Shown: positions 37,524 through 47,376 of the stretch, one piece after another
How the letters are laid out: each line of letters begins with the position of its first letter
Numbering within the stretch: the stretch's first letter is position 1
DNA from: Acetobacter sp.
Lineage (GTDB): Bacteria > Pseudomonadota > Alphaproteobacteria > Acetobacterales > Acetobacteraceae
Direction of reading: 5' to 3'
Assembly (NCBI GenBank): GCA_017413025.1
Contig: JAFPVE010000011.1
Location: 142,011 to 206,010 of the forward strand
DNA length: 64,000 nt
Position numbers and translations under genes: made by a program
Notes under the pieces: model-generated
What the model was told of the DNA's origin: nothing
The model's input: only the letters and a program-made list of their open reading frames with translations
Database searches by the model: none

Positions 37524-38299
37524 GCCCCTACTGCTCGTAACGCCTCTTGCGGAGAGAAACACTGATCATAGAGGGCTCGACCAATAATAACACCCCCTAT
37601 ATTATGAATCGCCCCTTGTGATGAATGTGCTGATCGCGCCACTTCCCGCAAGTCGACAAGATGATCTAGTTTTCCAACACCACCACTAGCAATAACAGGG
37701 ATTGAGACTGTTTTTGCTAATGCCACTATTTGCTCTATATCAAGCCCCTCAAGCATACCATCGCGACTAATTTCTGTAAAAATAATCGCGCAAACCCCTG
37801 CTTCTTGCATCCGCAAGGCTAATTCTGACGCGTGCATGTCTGATACATTCGCCCACCCTTCTGTTGCGACACGCCCCGCATAGGCATCAATGCCTGCAAC
37901 AATTTTCCCCGGAAAAAGCCGACAAGCTTCTTTCACTAAAGCAGGGTTTTTCACCGCAACTGATCCTAAAATCACCCGTGTTACCCCTGTTTCGAGCCAA
38001 GAGGCAATACCAGATATATCCCGTAATCCACCACCAAGCTGAACAGGAATATCTACAGCTTCAATAATTTCTCGTACAGCCTGAATATTTACCGATCGAC
38101 CAGAAAAAGCCCCATTGAGATCAACAACATGAATCCAACGAAAGCCCGCTTCTTGCCATAGACGCGCTTGTGTCTGTGGCGTATTCCCATAGACCGTTGC
38201 TTCTTGCATACGTCCTTGGCGTAACCGCACGCATGCCCCATTTTTAAGATCAATAGCGGGATATAGAGTAAGAGGAGAAGAATTTATAAGAGACGTCAA
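37517..38299 (-). CDS. hisA: ProFAR isomerase
   Basis: 260-residue (beta-alpha)8 barrel, step 4 of histidine biosynthesis. Typical [17 protein letters not shown] near residue 13 with the catalytic Asp, [22 protein letters not shown] with the second catalytic Asp, and [11 protein letters not shown]. Homologous to hisF downstream. Length slightly above the usual 240-245. Confidence 0.96.
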   Translation of the reverse strand: MTSLINSSPLTLYPAIDLKNGACVRLRQGRMQEATVYGNTPQTQARLWQEAGFRWIHVVDLNGAFSGRSVNIQAVREIIEAVDIPVQLGGGLRDISGIASWLETGVTRVILGSVAVKNPALVKEACRLFPGKIVAGIDAYAGRVATEGWANVSDMHASELALRMQEAGVCAIIFTEISRDGMLEGLDIEQIVALAKTVSIPVIASGGVGKLDHLVDLREVARSAHSSQGAIHNIGGVIIGRALYDQCFSPQEALRAVGAC

Positions 38300-38345
38300 A
38301 GAAGTATCCTTTAGGGTTTATAAATACAACAAGAAAGCGCTGATA

Positions 38346-39119
38346 TCAATGCTTATCAATAAGAGATTCTTGAAGAGATTTCTGTGGACACCACGACAAG
38401 AAATTAGCAAGAATTTTTAATCCAACCTTTTGGCTTTTTTCAACATGAAATTGTGTTCCTGCGACATTACCACGGCAAACAATAGCTGGAACCTCCCCGC
38501 CATATTCTGTTGTTGCCACAAGCACGTCAGAAGACGTGTTCCTTAAAGCATAAGAATGAACAAAATACCCATGCGGTGACTTTCCTAACCCTTGCACAAG
38601 CGGATGATCAGGTTTATGAAGATTCAGCTCATTCCACCCCATTTGTGGGAGACGAAGCCCCGACACTTTTAAAGCAGATTCCCTAAAAACTTCTTTTGAT
38701 GGGGTTTGGATATGGTTTACAGAGGATCCCCCTTGCATTGTTTCTCTCTCACAAGCCATCGAAACAATATCGCCCTCAATCCAACCAAATCCTTTTGTTA
38801 TCCCATGCTCTAAACCACGCTGAGCCATAAGCTGCATACCGACACAAATCCCTAAAAACGGCGTCCCACTCATGACAGTCTCTTCTAAAGTTTCTTGCAA
38901 TCCGTGTACAGATGTAAGCCCACGCATGCAGCTTGTAAAAGCACCCTGCCCTGGTAAAACGATCCGATCGGCTTTTCGCACAATAGAAACCTCATTTGTC
39001 ACCACAACAGAGACAGAACATCCTAAAAGCTCTGCAGCACAAATTAACGCACGTGCGGCAGAAGCTAAATTCCCCCCCTCATAATCAATGACAACAACAG
39101 AAAGCCTCTTATTCATCAA
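38346..39119 (-). CDS. hisH: imidazole glycerol phosphate synthase glutaminase subunit
   Basis: 257-residue class I glutamine amidotransferase supplying ammonia to HisF. N-terminus VVVIDYEGGNLASAARAL; nucleophile Cys in FLGICVGMQLMA near residue 93; LPQMGWNEL and a C-terminal His in GTQFHVEKSQ. About 45 residues longer than typical HisH, through an insert around 125-155 between the GLEHGITKGFGWIEG segment and LPQMGW. The insert is not recognised. Confidence 0.94.
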   Translation of the reverse strand: MMNKRLSVVVIDYEGGNLASAARALICAAELLGCSVSVVVTNEVSIVRKADRIVLPGQGAFTSCMRGLTSVHGLQETLEETVMSGTPFLGICVGMQLMAQRGLEHGITKGFGWIEGDIVSMACERETMQGGSSVNHIQTPSKEVFRESALKVSGLRLPQMGWNELNLHKPDHPLVQGLGKSPHGYFVHSYALRNTSSDVLVATTEYGGEVPAIVCRGNVAGTQFHVEKSQKVGLKILANFLSWCPQKSLQESLIDKH

Positions 39120-39153
39120 ACTCTTTCATATGATTCAATCAAAATATTCTCTT

Positions 39154-39750
39154 TTACAAAACACCTTTTGTTGACGGGATTTCATCTTGCGCGCGAGGAT
39201 CTATTTCTACTGCCATCCGTAAAGCCCGCGCAAATGCCTTAAAACCTGCCTCTATCATATGATGAGTATTATGCCCTGTTACTTTCTTTAAGTGTATTGT
39301 TATCAATGCAGAAATAGATAGAGCGCGAAAAAATTCCTCAACCAACTCGGTATCTAGCTCACCAATGCGCTCGCGCGTAAATGACATATCAAACAACAGA
39401 AACGGTCTCCCAGAAAGGTCTATCACGACTTCACACAACGCTTCATCTAAAGGAACGCTGGCTTGACCAAATCGTCTGACACCTTTTTTTTCTCCTAAAG
39501 CTTGTCGCAATGCTTGCCCTAAAGCAATCCCCGTATCTTCAACAGTATGATGCCCATCAACATGAAGATCACCACGCACATTTATTTCTAAATCAAAAAG
39601 TGCATGCTTCGCAAAAGTGATCAGCATATGGTCAAAAAAACCGATACCTGTTGTGATACGCGTCCCCCCAGAACCATCAATATTTAATGTGACAACAATA
39701 TCCGTTTCTTTTGTTGTACGCTGTGCTACTGCTTGACGTAATGCTGTCAT
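39154..39750 (-). CDS. hisB: imidazoleglycerol-phosphate dehydratase
   Basis: 198-residue monofunctional Mn-dependent dehydratase, step 6 of histidine synthesis. Metal-ligand motifs GFFDHMLITFAKHA, GDLHVDGHHTVEDTGIALG and, near the end, HHMIEAGFKAFARAL. No phosphatase domain, as usual outside enterobacteria. First gene of the leftward his operon. Confidence 0.97.
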   Translation of the reverse strand: MTALRQAVAQRTTKETDIVVTLNIDGSGGTRITTGIGFFDHMLITFAKHALFDLEINVRGDLHVDGHHTVEDTGIALGQALRQALGEKKGVRRFGQASVPLDEALCEVVIDLSGRPFLLFDMSFTRERIGELDTELVEEFFRALSISALITIHLKKVTGHNTHHMIEAGFKAFARALRMAVEIDPRAQDEIPSTKGVL

Positions 39751-39823
39751 AAACCCCTCTCACTCAAGAACAAAATCTTCTGAAGCCATATTTTTGAATG
39801 ACATTATTACCATTATACCCATT

Positions 39824-41878
39824 TTAACATTGCGGTACATGGTTTTCTAAATCCTCAAGCCATAAACGTGCCTGACTATCTGAAGGAACACGCCAATCTC
39901 CTCGAGGAGAAAGGCTCCCTGCTGACATCACTTTAGGTGCATTTGGCAATGCCGAACGCTTAAATTGGCTATTTGTAAAAAAGCGTTGAAGAAAAATTTT
40001 TAACCAATGGCGGATTTCTGCCAAAGTATAAGCACGTCTTTCATGTAATGGAAAACCATAACACCACTCTCCCTTATGAACATCATGCCAAGCTTGCTCC
40101 GCCATAAAAGCAATACGCGTGGGAGAAAACCCGTACCGTAAAACATAATATAGTGTAAAATCGTGCAAAGCATACGGACCAATAATATCTTCTGTCCTCT
40201 GGCTTCCATTCTCTCCCACAGGCAGCAACTCTGGAGAGATTTCTGTTTGTAAGACATTTTTTAATCTCTCTCGGACAGGCTGGGTAAAATAGTCTCCAGC
40301 ACTACACCACCGTACAAGACTTTGGATAAAGGTTTTAGGTAAACCTGCATTAACACTATAATGAGACATCTGATCGCCAACACCGTAAGTACACCACCCA
40401 AGAGCGAGTTCTGACAAATCTCCGGTACCAATGACAATACCGTTATGATAGTTAGCAAGACGAAATAAAAAATCCGTTCGTAATCCAGCTTGTACATTTT
40501 CAAAAGTAATATCGTAAACAGCCTTTCCCAATGCAAAAGGATGTCTCATTTCTCGTAACATAACTTCGGCTGTCGAACAAATATCTAATACATTGGCAGA
40601 AACACCAAGCTCTTCCATTAAGGCTGTTGCGTTTATTTTCGTTGTTTCTGTTGTACCAAAACCGGGCATCGTATATCCTAATACTGCCTGACGTGACCAA
40701 CCGAGAACATCTGCCGTTCTTACTGCAACAAGCAAGGCAAGGGTCGAGTCAATCCCACCAGAAACCCCAATAACCATAGAACGGGCACCACACGTTACAA
40801 GTCGCTGTTTTAATGCCGATACTTGAATTAAAAATGCCTCCGAACATTCTGCTTCTAAGCGATCACGCCGTGTTGCCATAAACGGAAAACGCGAGAGAGG
40901 TCTACGTAAGCCCAAATCTTCTTGACATGGATCGATATTTACCCCTATTCTGCGCCACGTTTGGTTTTCTTCCACTCTTTCTTTTTTAGCACATGCGTTA
41001 AAAACCCCTCTCCTAAGGCGTTCTTGTCGCAAAAGTGTTATATCAATATCTGCGATTAATGCTTGCGAGCCTGTTGGAAACGGATCACTCTGTGCAAGTA
41101 GCTGACCGTTTTCAAAAATAGCTGTTTGACCATCCCACGCTAAATCTGTGCTCGACTCTCCCTCTCCAGCAGCAGCATAAAGATAAGCGGCAATACACCG
41201 TGCAGAATGTGAACAACACAGCATAGATCGCGTTTCAGCTTTTCCAATAGTGCTATTACTAGCAGAGAGATTAGCAAGCACCGTAGCTCCCGCCATAGCC
41301 ATGATCGCCGAAGGAGGAACAGGGACCCAAATATCTTCACACAATTCAACCCCAAGGCAAAACCCTGGTATATCATGTGCTTCAAATAATAAATCCACAC
41401 CAAAAGGAACATTCTCCCCCCCAAAATAAAGATTTTTCCCCCTTATCGTTTCTCCTGAGGCAAAATAACGTGGCTCATAAAATTCCCGATAGCCGGGCAA
41501 ATATGTTTTTGGTACAATCCCTAAAATGCGTCCACGATGCACAATAACAGCACAATTATACAAAGCATCACGATATACCAATGGTGCGCCTACAACCACA
41601 AGCGAACGGTATTTTTCTGTCGCAGCCGCAAGGTTTTTCAAAGCAAGCTTTACCGCATTTAACAAGGATTCTTGATGAAAAAGATCCTCAAGAGAGTAAC
41701 CTGTTAAAACAAGTTCCTGAAAAATGCAAAGAATAACCCCTTCCTCTTCGCATTTTGAAACAACTTCTAAAACTTTAGCCACATTTCGCAATGGATCCGC
41801 CAAAGTCACGGGCACTGTACATGTCGCAACCCGTGCAAATCCCTGCTGGTATAGTGAGCGAAAAAAAAAGGAACTCAT
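39824..41878 (-). CDS. nadE: glutamine-dependent NAD+ synthase
   Basis: 684 residues: an N-terminal nitrilase-fold glutaminase (Glu in FQELVLTGYSLEDLF, Lys in VPKTYLPGYREFYE, Cys in VELCEDIWVP) and a C-terminal synthetase domain with the ATP-pyrophosphatase loop VIGVSGGIDSTLAL. Makes NAD from deamido-NAD. ATG 41878 is preferred (AAGG five bases upstream, standard N-terminus FARVATCTVPVTLADP); the frame is open to 41926. Length fits the long bacterial form. Confidence 0.95.
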   Translation of the reverse strand: MSSFFFRSLYQQGFARVATCTVPVTLADPLRNVAKVLEVVSKCEEEGVILCIFQELVLTGYSLEDLFHQESLLNAVKLALKNLAAATEKYRSLVVVGAPLVYRDALYNCAVIVHRGRILGIVPKTYLPGYREFYEPRYFASGETIRGKNLYFGGENVPFGVDLLFEAHDIPGFCLGVELCEDIWVPVPPSAIMAMAGATVLANLSASNSTIGKAETRSMLCCSHSARCIAAYLYAAAGEGESSTDLAWDGQTAIFENGQLLAQSDPFPTGSQALIADIDITLLRQERLRRGVFNACAKKERVEENQTWRRIGVNIDPCQEDLGLRRPLSRFPFMATRRDRLEAECSEAFLIQVSALKQRLVTCGARSMVIGVSGGIDSTLALLVAVRTADVLGWSRQAVLGYTMPGFGTTETTKINATALMEELGVSANVLDICSTAEVMLREMRHPFALGKAVYDITFENVQAGLRTDFLFRLANYHNGIVIGTGDLSELALGWCTYGVGDQMSHYSVNAGLPKTFIQSLVRWCSAGDYFTQPVRERLKNVLQTEISPELLPVGENGSQRTEDIIGPYALHDFTLYYVLRYGFSPTRIAFMAEQAWHDVHKGEWCYGFPLHERRAYTLAEIRHWLKIFLQRFFTNSQFKRSALPNAPKVMSAGSLSPRGDWRVPSDSQARLWLEDLENHVPQC

Positions 41879-42046
41879 CACACCTTTTCTTGTTTTAATT
41901 TTTTTAATCTGCTGAATAGACCTCAATTACCTGACAAAAACAGAGTAAAATAAAAAGACATTAAAGAATATACTTTTTTACACTATATTTTTATATTTTC
42001 CCTCTTGCCTTTTTTCTATATTTTTCGTAAAGTCAAGATATTCGGT

Positions 42047-42121
42047 GCGGGCGTAGCTCAGGGGTAGAGCATAACCTTGCCAAGGTTGGGGTCGTGGGTT
42101 CGAATCCCATCGCCCGCTCCA
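42047..42121 (+). tRNA. tRNA-Gly (anticodon GCC)
   Basis: A 75-nt cloverleaf: acceptor GCGGGCG/CGCCCGC, D-arm GCTCAGGGGTAGAGC, anticodon loop TTGCCAA (GCC), T-arm GTGGGTTCGAATCCCAT, discriminator T and encoded CCA. The restriction-modification genes start about 230 bp downstream. Confidence 0.98.
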
Positions 42122-42352
42122 GTTTTAGCATGTATCCCTTTCTAAATATTTTCATGTTACATGCCCTTCAATTTTCCTAGTGAGAGCTTTTTGTCTTTTG
42201 TGACCATTACGACTTAATCTATGGTACTCATCTCGGTAGTAAGTTGGAAGATTTAATGCATGTAATAGGAGACCTTTTTGCCACGTTACGTGTAGACAAG
42301 TAGTATTGATGTCTCGATCATAATTCAGAAAATCCTATTTTCAGGAAAATGC

Positions 42353-43960
42353 ATGAACAGAGTTATTAATCCTAAAAGGTATGATGATGAGGATTTAATC
42401 TCAATACCAGACGCAAGTGCTTGGGCATCAGGTTTTCTAAATAAGGATGTTACAAATAGTAACATTAGTTATTTGATACAATACGCATTAATAAGAAAAT
42501 TTGACTTTGGTGGTACATTAAAAGTTTCTTTGTCGGACTTAAAACAATATTACGAGATTCACAGACAAAATAATATTGAACAATGGAATAGACACAAGGA
42601 TAAATCTCTCAATTGGTTGCTTGCTTTTGATCATTACAAAGAAGCAGAAACAACCAAACATGTCCATAGACTGCACCCATACAAAGGTAAATTTATACCT
42701 CAGTTAGTTGAATATTTCCTTGATTCACATACAGATGATTTAAAAAAAGATATCTATTTTCAAAAAGGTGATATCGTGCTCGACCCATTTTGCGGCAGTG
42801 GTACAACTCTTGTACAAGCTAATGAACTAGGTATGCATGCAATAGGTATAGATATTTCACTTTTTAATACTTTAATTTCAAATTGTAAAATCAATAAGGT
42901 TAAGATTTCTGAGTTAGGTAAACACATCAAAACAGTAACATTTGCTTTAAAACAATATCATTTGAATACAAACGTTGTACCCTTTGAAAGAGCACTCCTT
43001 GAGCAACTCCGCCTCTTCAATCAAAAATATTTTCCAAATTATGACTATAAAATATCTGTAAGAAGAAAAACTATTGACGAAAAGTTATACTCAAAAGAAA
43101 AAGAAACGGTATTTTTACAAACTTATTTTTGGTTAGCAAAGAAGTACAACATAAATTTAGATTGTAGTAACGATTCGTTTATAAACAAATGGTTTTTACC
43201 AGATATAAGAAACGAATTATACATTGCAAGAAGTGTTATAGAAAACATTGAAGATCAGGAAATTAAAGATATTTTATCTTTAATTCTCAGCCGTACCATG
43301 AGGTCATGCAGGGCAACTACTCATTCAGATTTAGCAACACTCTTAAAACCCGTAACAACAACATACTATTGCACAAAACATTACAAAATCTGTAAACCTT
43401 TATTTACAATTACAGGGTGGTGGGAGACATATAGCAAAGATACTTTAAAAAGGCTCACAATTTTTGAGAGTCTCAAAACAACTACAAATCAAATTTGTAT
43501 GACTGGTGACAGCAGAAAGATAGATTTATATGAACATCTAAAGATACAAAACAGAGATTTATATCAATTAATAACAAATCAAAAAATTTCAGGTATTTTT
43601 TCAAGTCCCCCATATGTAGGTTTAATTAATTACCATGAACAACATGCGTATGCCTATGAGTTATTTAATCTACCAAGAAATGACGAATATGAAATAGGTC
43701 CGCTCTTCAAAGGTCAGGGAATTGAAGCAAAAGAATCCTATACCGATGGGATTTCTTCTGTATTGCTAAATTGTAAAAAATATCTAAAAGATGATTATAA
43801 TATCTTCTTAGTAGCAAATGATAAATATAATCTGTACCCAAGAATAGCTAAAAAAGCAAAAATGCAAATTATAAACGAGTATAAACGACCTGTTTTGAAT
43901 CGTACCGAAAAGACAAAAAAAACATTTTCAGAATCAATATTTCACCTAAAGGAATTATAG
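42353..43960 (+). CDS. type II DNA methyltransferase, SPPY class (probable N4-cytosine)
   Basis: 535 residues. The SAM-binding motif DPFCGSGTTLVQAN is near residue 144, preceded by HPYKGKFIPQLVEYFLD as in beta-group amino-methyltransferases. The catalytic motif is FSSPPYVGLINYHEQH near 416. SPPY favours N4-cytosine, though N6-adenine is possible. Between them lies a long variable region that likely reads the target. The gene is markedly AT-richer than its neighbours and begins soon after tRNA-Gly, both signs of transfer. Its partner nuclease follows after three bases. Confidence 0.88.
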   Translation: MNRVINPKRYDDEDLISIPDASAWASGFLNKDVTNSNISYLIQYALIRKFDFGGTLKVSLSDLKQYYEIHRQNNIEQWNRHKDKSLNWLLAFDHYKEAETTKHVHRLHPYKGKFIPQLVEYFLDSHTDDLKKDIYFQKGDIVLDPFCGSGTTLVQANELGMHAIGIDISLFNTLISNCKINKVKISELGKHIKTVTFALKQYHLNTNVVPFERALLEQLRLFNQKYFPNYDYKISVRRKTIDEKLYSKEKETVFLQTYFWLAKKYNINLDCSNDSFINKWFLPDIRNELYIARSVIENIEDQEIKDILSLILSRTMRSCRATTHSDLATLLKPVTTTYYCTKHYKICKPLFTITGWWETYSKDTLKRLTIFESLKTTTNQICMTGDSRKIDLYEHLKIQNRDLYQLITNQKISGIFSSPPYVGLINYHEQHAYAYELFNLPRNDEYEIGPLFKGQGIEAKESYTDGISSVLLNCKKYLKDDYNIFLVANDKYNLYPRIAKKAKMQIINEYKRPVLNRTEKTKKTFSESIFHLKEL

Positions 43961-43963
43961 AGA

Positions 43964-44736
43964 TTGTTTAATAGGATAGAAGTAAAAGATTTATTAAAAA
44001 ATGCTTTAAGAACTAAATTCGCCAATCATAACCCTGAACCTTGTTCAATGCCCTTCCATACAAGATTATTAGGGAAAGATCGATTGGCTTTATATTCTTT
44101 TATACATTCGTTAAATACCAATTTTGGCACAACAATATTTGAACCTATAGCTCTGAAATTAGGAGAAGAAAGATTTATCAAGAAAGAAAAACAATTTACA
44201 CCTTACAAACAAATCAGCGAACAAGCACAAAGAGTCATACAGAATATAATGGACGATCTAAGCTCTGGAAATACCTTACCCGCAAAAACGGAAGAAGTAG
44301 AGAGAATTAGAAAAGTATGCCGTTCCGGTAAGATGCACAATGTTAAGACAACAAAAGTTGACTTAATGTTTGAAAACAAAAACGGCGAGTTATATTACAT
44401 AGATTTAAAATCTGCAAAACCGAATGCAGGTGAATTTAAAGTTTTAAGCGTACGCTACTAGAATGGATTGCTGTGACATTAGCTAATGATCCTGAAAGCA
44501 AAATAAACACCCTTATTGCGATTCCTTATAATCCATACGCTCCAGAACCATATGCAAGATGGACAATAAGGGGTATGCTTGACTTAAATGAAGAATTGAA
44601 AGTTGCGGACGAATTTTGGGATTTTCTATGTGGAAATGGTACTTACAACGAACTACTACGATGTTTTGAGGAGGTTGGTAGCGAAATGAGAGAAGAAATT
44701 GACACGTATTTTGAACGCTTTAGATCAATATTTTGA
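43964..44736 (+). pseudogene. TdeIII-family restriction endonuclease, frameshifted
   Basis: The first frame (TTG start 43964, stop 44459-44461) ends EFKVLSVRY; the next frame continues with KRTLLEWIAVTLANDPESK and runs to 44736. One missing base in the run at about 44442-44447 (AAAGTTTTAAG) explains both, giving EFKVFKRTLLEW when restored, about 257 residues. The probable catalytic residues are in KVDLMFENKNGELYYIDLKSAKPN (PD-DxK pattern); IAIPYNPYAPEPYARW and VADEFWDFLCGNGTY are TdeIII-like. The TdeIII prototype is reported to recognise GGNCC; specificity here is not established. As sequenced the enzyme lacks its C-terminal third and is probably inactive. Confidence 0.8.
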
Positions 44737-44766
44737 TTTATTTGGTTTTCCTTCGGTGATTTTCTA

Positions 44767-45612
44767 TTAGTCCGACATATTGCAGATAGACGTTCCCCCT
44801 ATCAGAGACATAGCGGCATCGTCTCCATTTACTGCTCGCTTTACTAATTTACCACATGCTGTAGAAGGATTTTTCATATAGGCAAAAATAGCGCGATCCG
44901 TCACTATTCTGGGAAGCCCTTTTTGTAAAAGTTGCTCTTCCATCGTTTGGATTTTTTGGGAAAGATCAGATTGCTCTTTGCTTGAATGCATCAACGAAGG
45001 TGGAATATTACATACACCCTCAGGTATCATTCGAGGCATCTCCATTTGTCCTGCTTGGTGTGCTGGTGCTGTCTTAAAAAGATTTCCCATCCATTGATTA
45101 CATGCTTCCGACGGTGCTTTAACATAGGCATAAGCTGCATTACTTGCATCTGCTTCCGAAAAACCTAATTGCAAAAGACGATCATCAACCGCCTGAATAA
45201 GAATATCATCGGCATTTTGTGCTGTGTTATCAAGCTTAAGTCTGTAACGCAGTATATCATCTTGCTCTTGCGTAAGCCCTAGTTTTACGTATTCTTGTTC
45301 AGTTTTCTGAACATCCTGTTCGCTTAGTTTTTGAATAGTACAATTTAGCAACCTGATATGATCTGCTGGATAAACATAACCTCCATGCACAGCATAAGTA
45401 AGAGGAGTACCCTCTTTAGTCCCTGTATTTCCATGTAATTCATTGATAACCGTCCCCTGCTTCACAGCGATCGGTGATCCACCCTCATCCGGCGTATTAG
45501 GTGGAATCTCTTTAACAACAAGCCCTCTACATTCGTCAGCAAAAGCTTGTGCCACAGACAAAGAGACAAAAATAGTAGCCAGCCCAAACCATAGATATCT
45601 TTTCAAAAACAT
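44767..45612 (-). CDS. exported protein with a duplicated helical domain
   Basis: 281 residues, signal peptide (cleavage likely after QAFA). The mature start has CRGLVVKEIPPNTPDEGG. Two copies of one motif follow: VDDRLLQLGFSEADASNAAYAYVKAPSEAC near residue 140 and MEEQLLQKGLPRIVTDRAIFAYMKNPSTAC near 232, each about 35 residues and ending in a conserved cysteine. This suggests gene-internal duplication and disulfides in the periplasm. I do not recognise the family. Confidence 0.7.
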   Translation of the reverse strand: MFLKRYLWFGLATIFVSLSVAQAFADECRGLVVKEIPPNTPDEGGSPIAVKQGTVINELHGNTGTKEGTPLTYAVHGGYVYPADHIRLLNCTIQKLSEQDVQKTEQEYVKLGLTQEQDDILRYRLKLDNTAQNADDILIQAVDDRLLQLGFSEADASNAAYAYVKAPSEACNQWMGNLFKTAPAHQAGQMEMPRMIPEGVCNIPPSLMHSSKEQSDLSQKIQTMEEQLLQKGLPRIVTDRAIFAYMKNPSTACGKLVKRAVNGDDAAMSLIGGTSICNMSD

Positions 45613-45744
45613 AGAAGCCCTTTTATCAGAAAATGATATACAACTGAAGAGATACTACTCTACTCCCGTTTTTAGAAAATTAAGTTCAGAAAGGCTAGCT
45701 CATTATTTCGTAAAACAACTTCAAAATTTCACTGACGAATTCAC

Positions 45745-45821
45745 TGGCGGACTCGAAAGGATTCGAACCTTCGACCTTTGCCTTCGGAGGGCAACGCTCT
45801 ATCCAACTGAGCTACGAGTCC
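45745..45821 (-). tRNA. tRNA-Arg (anticodon CCG)
   Basis: 77 nt read on the minus strand: acceptor GGACTCG/CGAGTCC, D-arm GCTCAGTTGGATAGAGC, anticodon stem TTGCC/GGCAA around CTCCGAA (CCG), T-loop GTTCGAATC, discriminator G and encoded CCA. Confidence 0.97.
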
Positions 45822-45888
45822 TTTTAAAAATCAGGTATTAGTTTAACATAGAAAAAAGAAATTAAAATAACAATGCTTCTCCCCTTGC

Positions 45889-47028
45889 TTATCGACGATG
45901 TTCGACTACAGCATCTAATCGTGCGGGAAGAAACCAGGGCACCGTTTGTGAACCTAGCCGTGTTTCCCCCTTTCTTTGCGCCAGCCACACGCTCGCCGCA
46001 CTATCACCCCCAGAGGGTAAAAAACGATCAGGATGTTTTATCCACGATATAATATCTTGTTCTACAAGAGATCGGTCACGATCACGTAAAAGCAAATGGT
46101 ACCCTCTTGGCAAAAAATCACGTCTTACATTATTTCCAAAACGGTTCCAAACTTTTGCCATAGCCTCAGGAGGAACAAGTTGATCACGCCCACCATAGAG
46201 ACACAAAACATGTCCATGAACCCACGAAGCTGATCGTGCTGCTGCATCCATCAGGTGTACAAGCCCCCGTAATGCAACAAGCCGTGTGCCCCGCAAACTC
46301 AACGGGTCATAATATAATCGAATCAATGCTGCAATATTATCACTGGCAACGACATGAACAGGCGCATCTCGCCCCGTTACCACACAGTTTGGACATAGAC
46401 CTGCCATAATATCAAGAAGACTCGTCACCCATGAACCAAGTTGCCAAACAGCCGGCGCCAAAAGAATCGCGCCCTTTATCGGCGGGGCATCGGGCAGAGC
46501 CATAAGTAGCATGACAACAGCCCCTCCCATACTTTCTCCCGCCACATAGAGAGGTACCCCTGGATTCTCACGCATAAGTATTGTTGCTTCTTCTTTAGCG
46601 TCTGCCACCATACGGGTACTTCCTCCCCAATATCCACGATCTGGCGCAGCACCAAAGCCACGTTGATCTGGTGCAATAACCGTAATCCCATTAGCGACTA
46701 ATACAGGAGCGACAGTCTCCCATGCATCACGACTATCATTAAACCCATGCAAAGCTAAAAGGATGGCTTGAGGATGTCTCCTATGCACACCTCTCCATGT
46801 CGCAGACCAAACACGTGCTGGAAGACGTGCACCATCTTTCATATAAAATATACGATCTGGCGGAATAAGAGAGTCTGTTCCCTGAAATCGTACTGGTGGC
46901 TTGGGTGCTTTAGGAAGTTGTACACTACATGCCGATAAACACATAAAAAGCCCTAAAGCTAAAATACGATATACGTATGTCGTTTGTCGAAGCTGTTTCC
47001 AGACGTAAAAAAAATGAAAACGTAACAT
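45889..47028 (-). CDS. alpha/beta-hydrolase, lysophospholipase-like lipoprotein
   Basis: 379 residues from ATG 47028 (frame open further to 47208). An N-terminal hydrophobic segment ends in a lipobox-like LSAC, so it may be membrane-anchored. The hydrolase core shows LLALHGFNDSRDAW (oxyanion region), the nucleophile elbow AGESMGGAVVM near residue 180, an aspartate in LYGGRDQLVPPEAM and the late histidine in RGYHLLLRDRD. Monoacylglycerol or lysophospholipid substrate is likely from family, not proven. Confidence 0.85.
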   Translation of the reverse strand: MLRFHFFYVWKQLRQTTYVYRILALGLFMCLSACSVQLPKAPKPPVRFQGTDSLIPPDRIFYMKDGARLPARVWSATWRGVHRRHPQAILLALHGFNDSRDAWETVAPVLVANGITVIAPDQRGFGAAPDRGYWGGSTRMVADAKEEATILMRENPGVPLYVAGESMGGAVVMLLMALPDAPPIKGAILLAPAVWQLGSWVTSLLDIMAGLCPNCVVTGRDAPVHVVASDNIAALIRLYYDPLSLRGTRLVALRGLVHLMDAAARSASWVHGHVLCLYGGRDQLVPPEAMAKVWNRFGNNVRRDFLPRGYHLLLRDRDRSLVEQDIISWIKHPDRFLPSGGDSAASVWLAQRKGETRLGSQTVPWFLPARLDAVVEHRR

Positions 47029-47130
47029 ATTATAAAAACTATGGTATAGTGGATCAGATTTTATTTTCTGAACCATTATCACTAAATATTGCCCCGTACT
47101 CTCACATTTCTTATCTTTAAGGATAAATTT

Positions 47131-47358
47131 ATGCCTTCTACACTTATTCACCCCACCGATCCGACACCGCGCCCTAAACTTGGTCATGTTGAAACTGTCC
47201 TTGTGCATACACGCAAAATTCGTTGCGATGGTGGGTTAGGAAATTTAGGACATCCCCACGTTTGGTTAAAAATCGGTGGACACCAAACCGTATGTCCTTA
47301 TTGTTCCTGTCTGTTTGTTTTACAAGATTCTTCTGAAACAAACACGAGCGAACATTAG
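47131..47358 (+). CDS. CHCC zinc-finger protein (NDUFS6-like)
   Basis: 75 residues from ATG 47131 with AAGGAT upstream. The metal-binding pattern is RKIRCDGG...GHPHVWLKIGG...VCPYCSCLFVL (Cys, His, Cys, Cys). In alphaproteobacteria this family is the counterpart of a mitochondrial complex I accessory/assembly subunit; its job here is inferred. It starts divergently from the hydrolase gene, within about 100 bp. Confidence 0.88.
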   Translation: MPSTLIHPTDPTPRPKLGHVETVLVHTRKIRCDGGLGNLGHPHVWLKIGGHQTVCPYCSCLFVLQDSSETNTSEH

Positions 47359-47376
47359 AAATCTCTTTTTATCACA

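Noticed and set aside
42122-44766. Integrative element with att repeats at tRNA-Gly
   Set aside because: No copy of the tRNA 3' end was found after the restriction genes, and there is no integrase gene.
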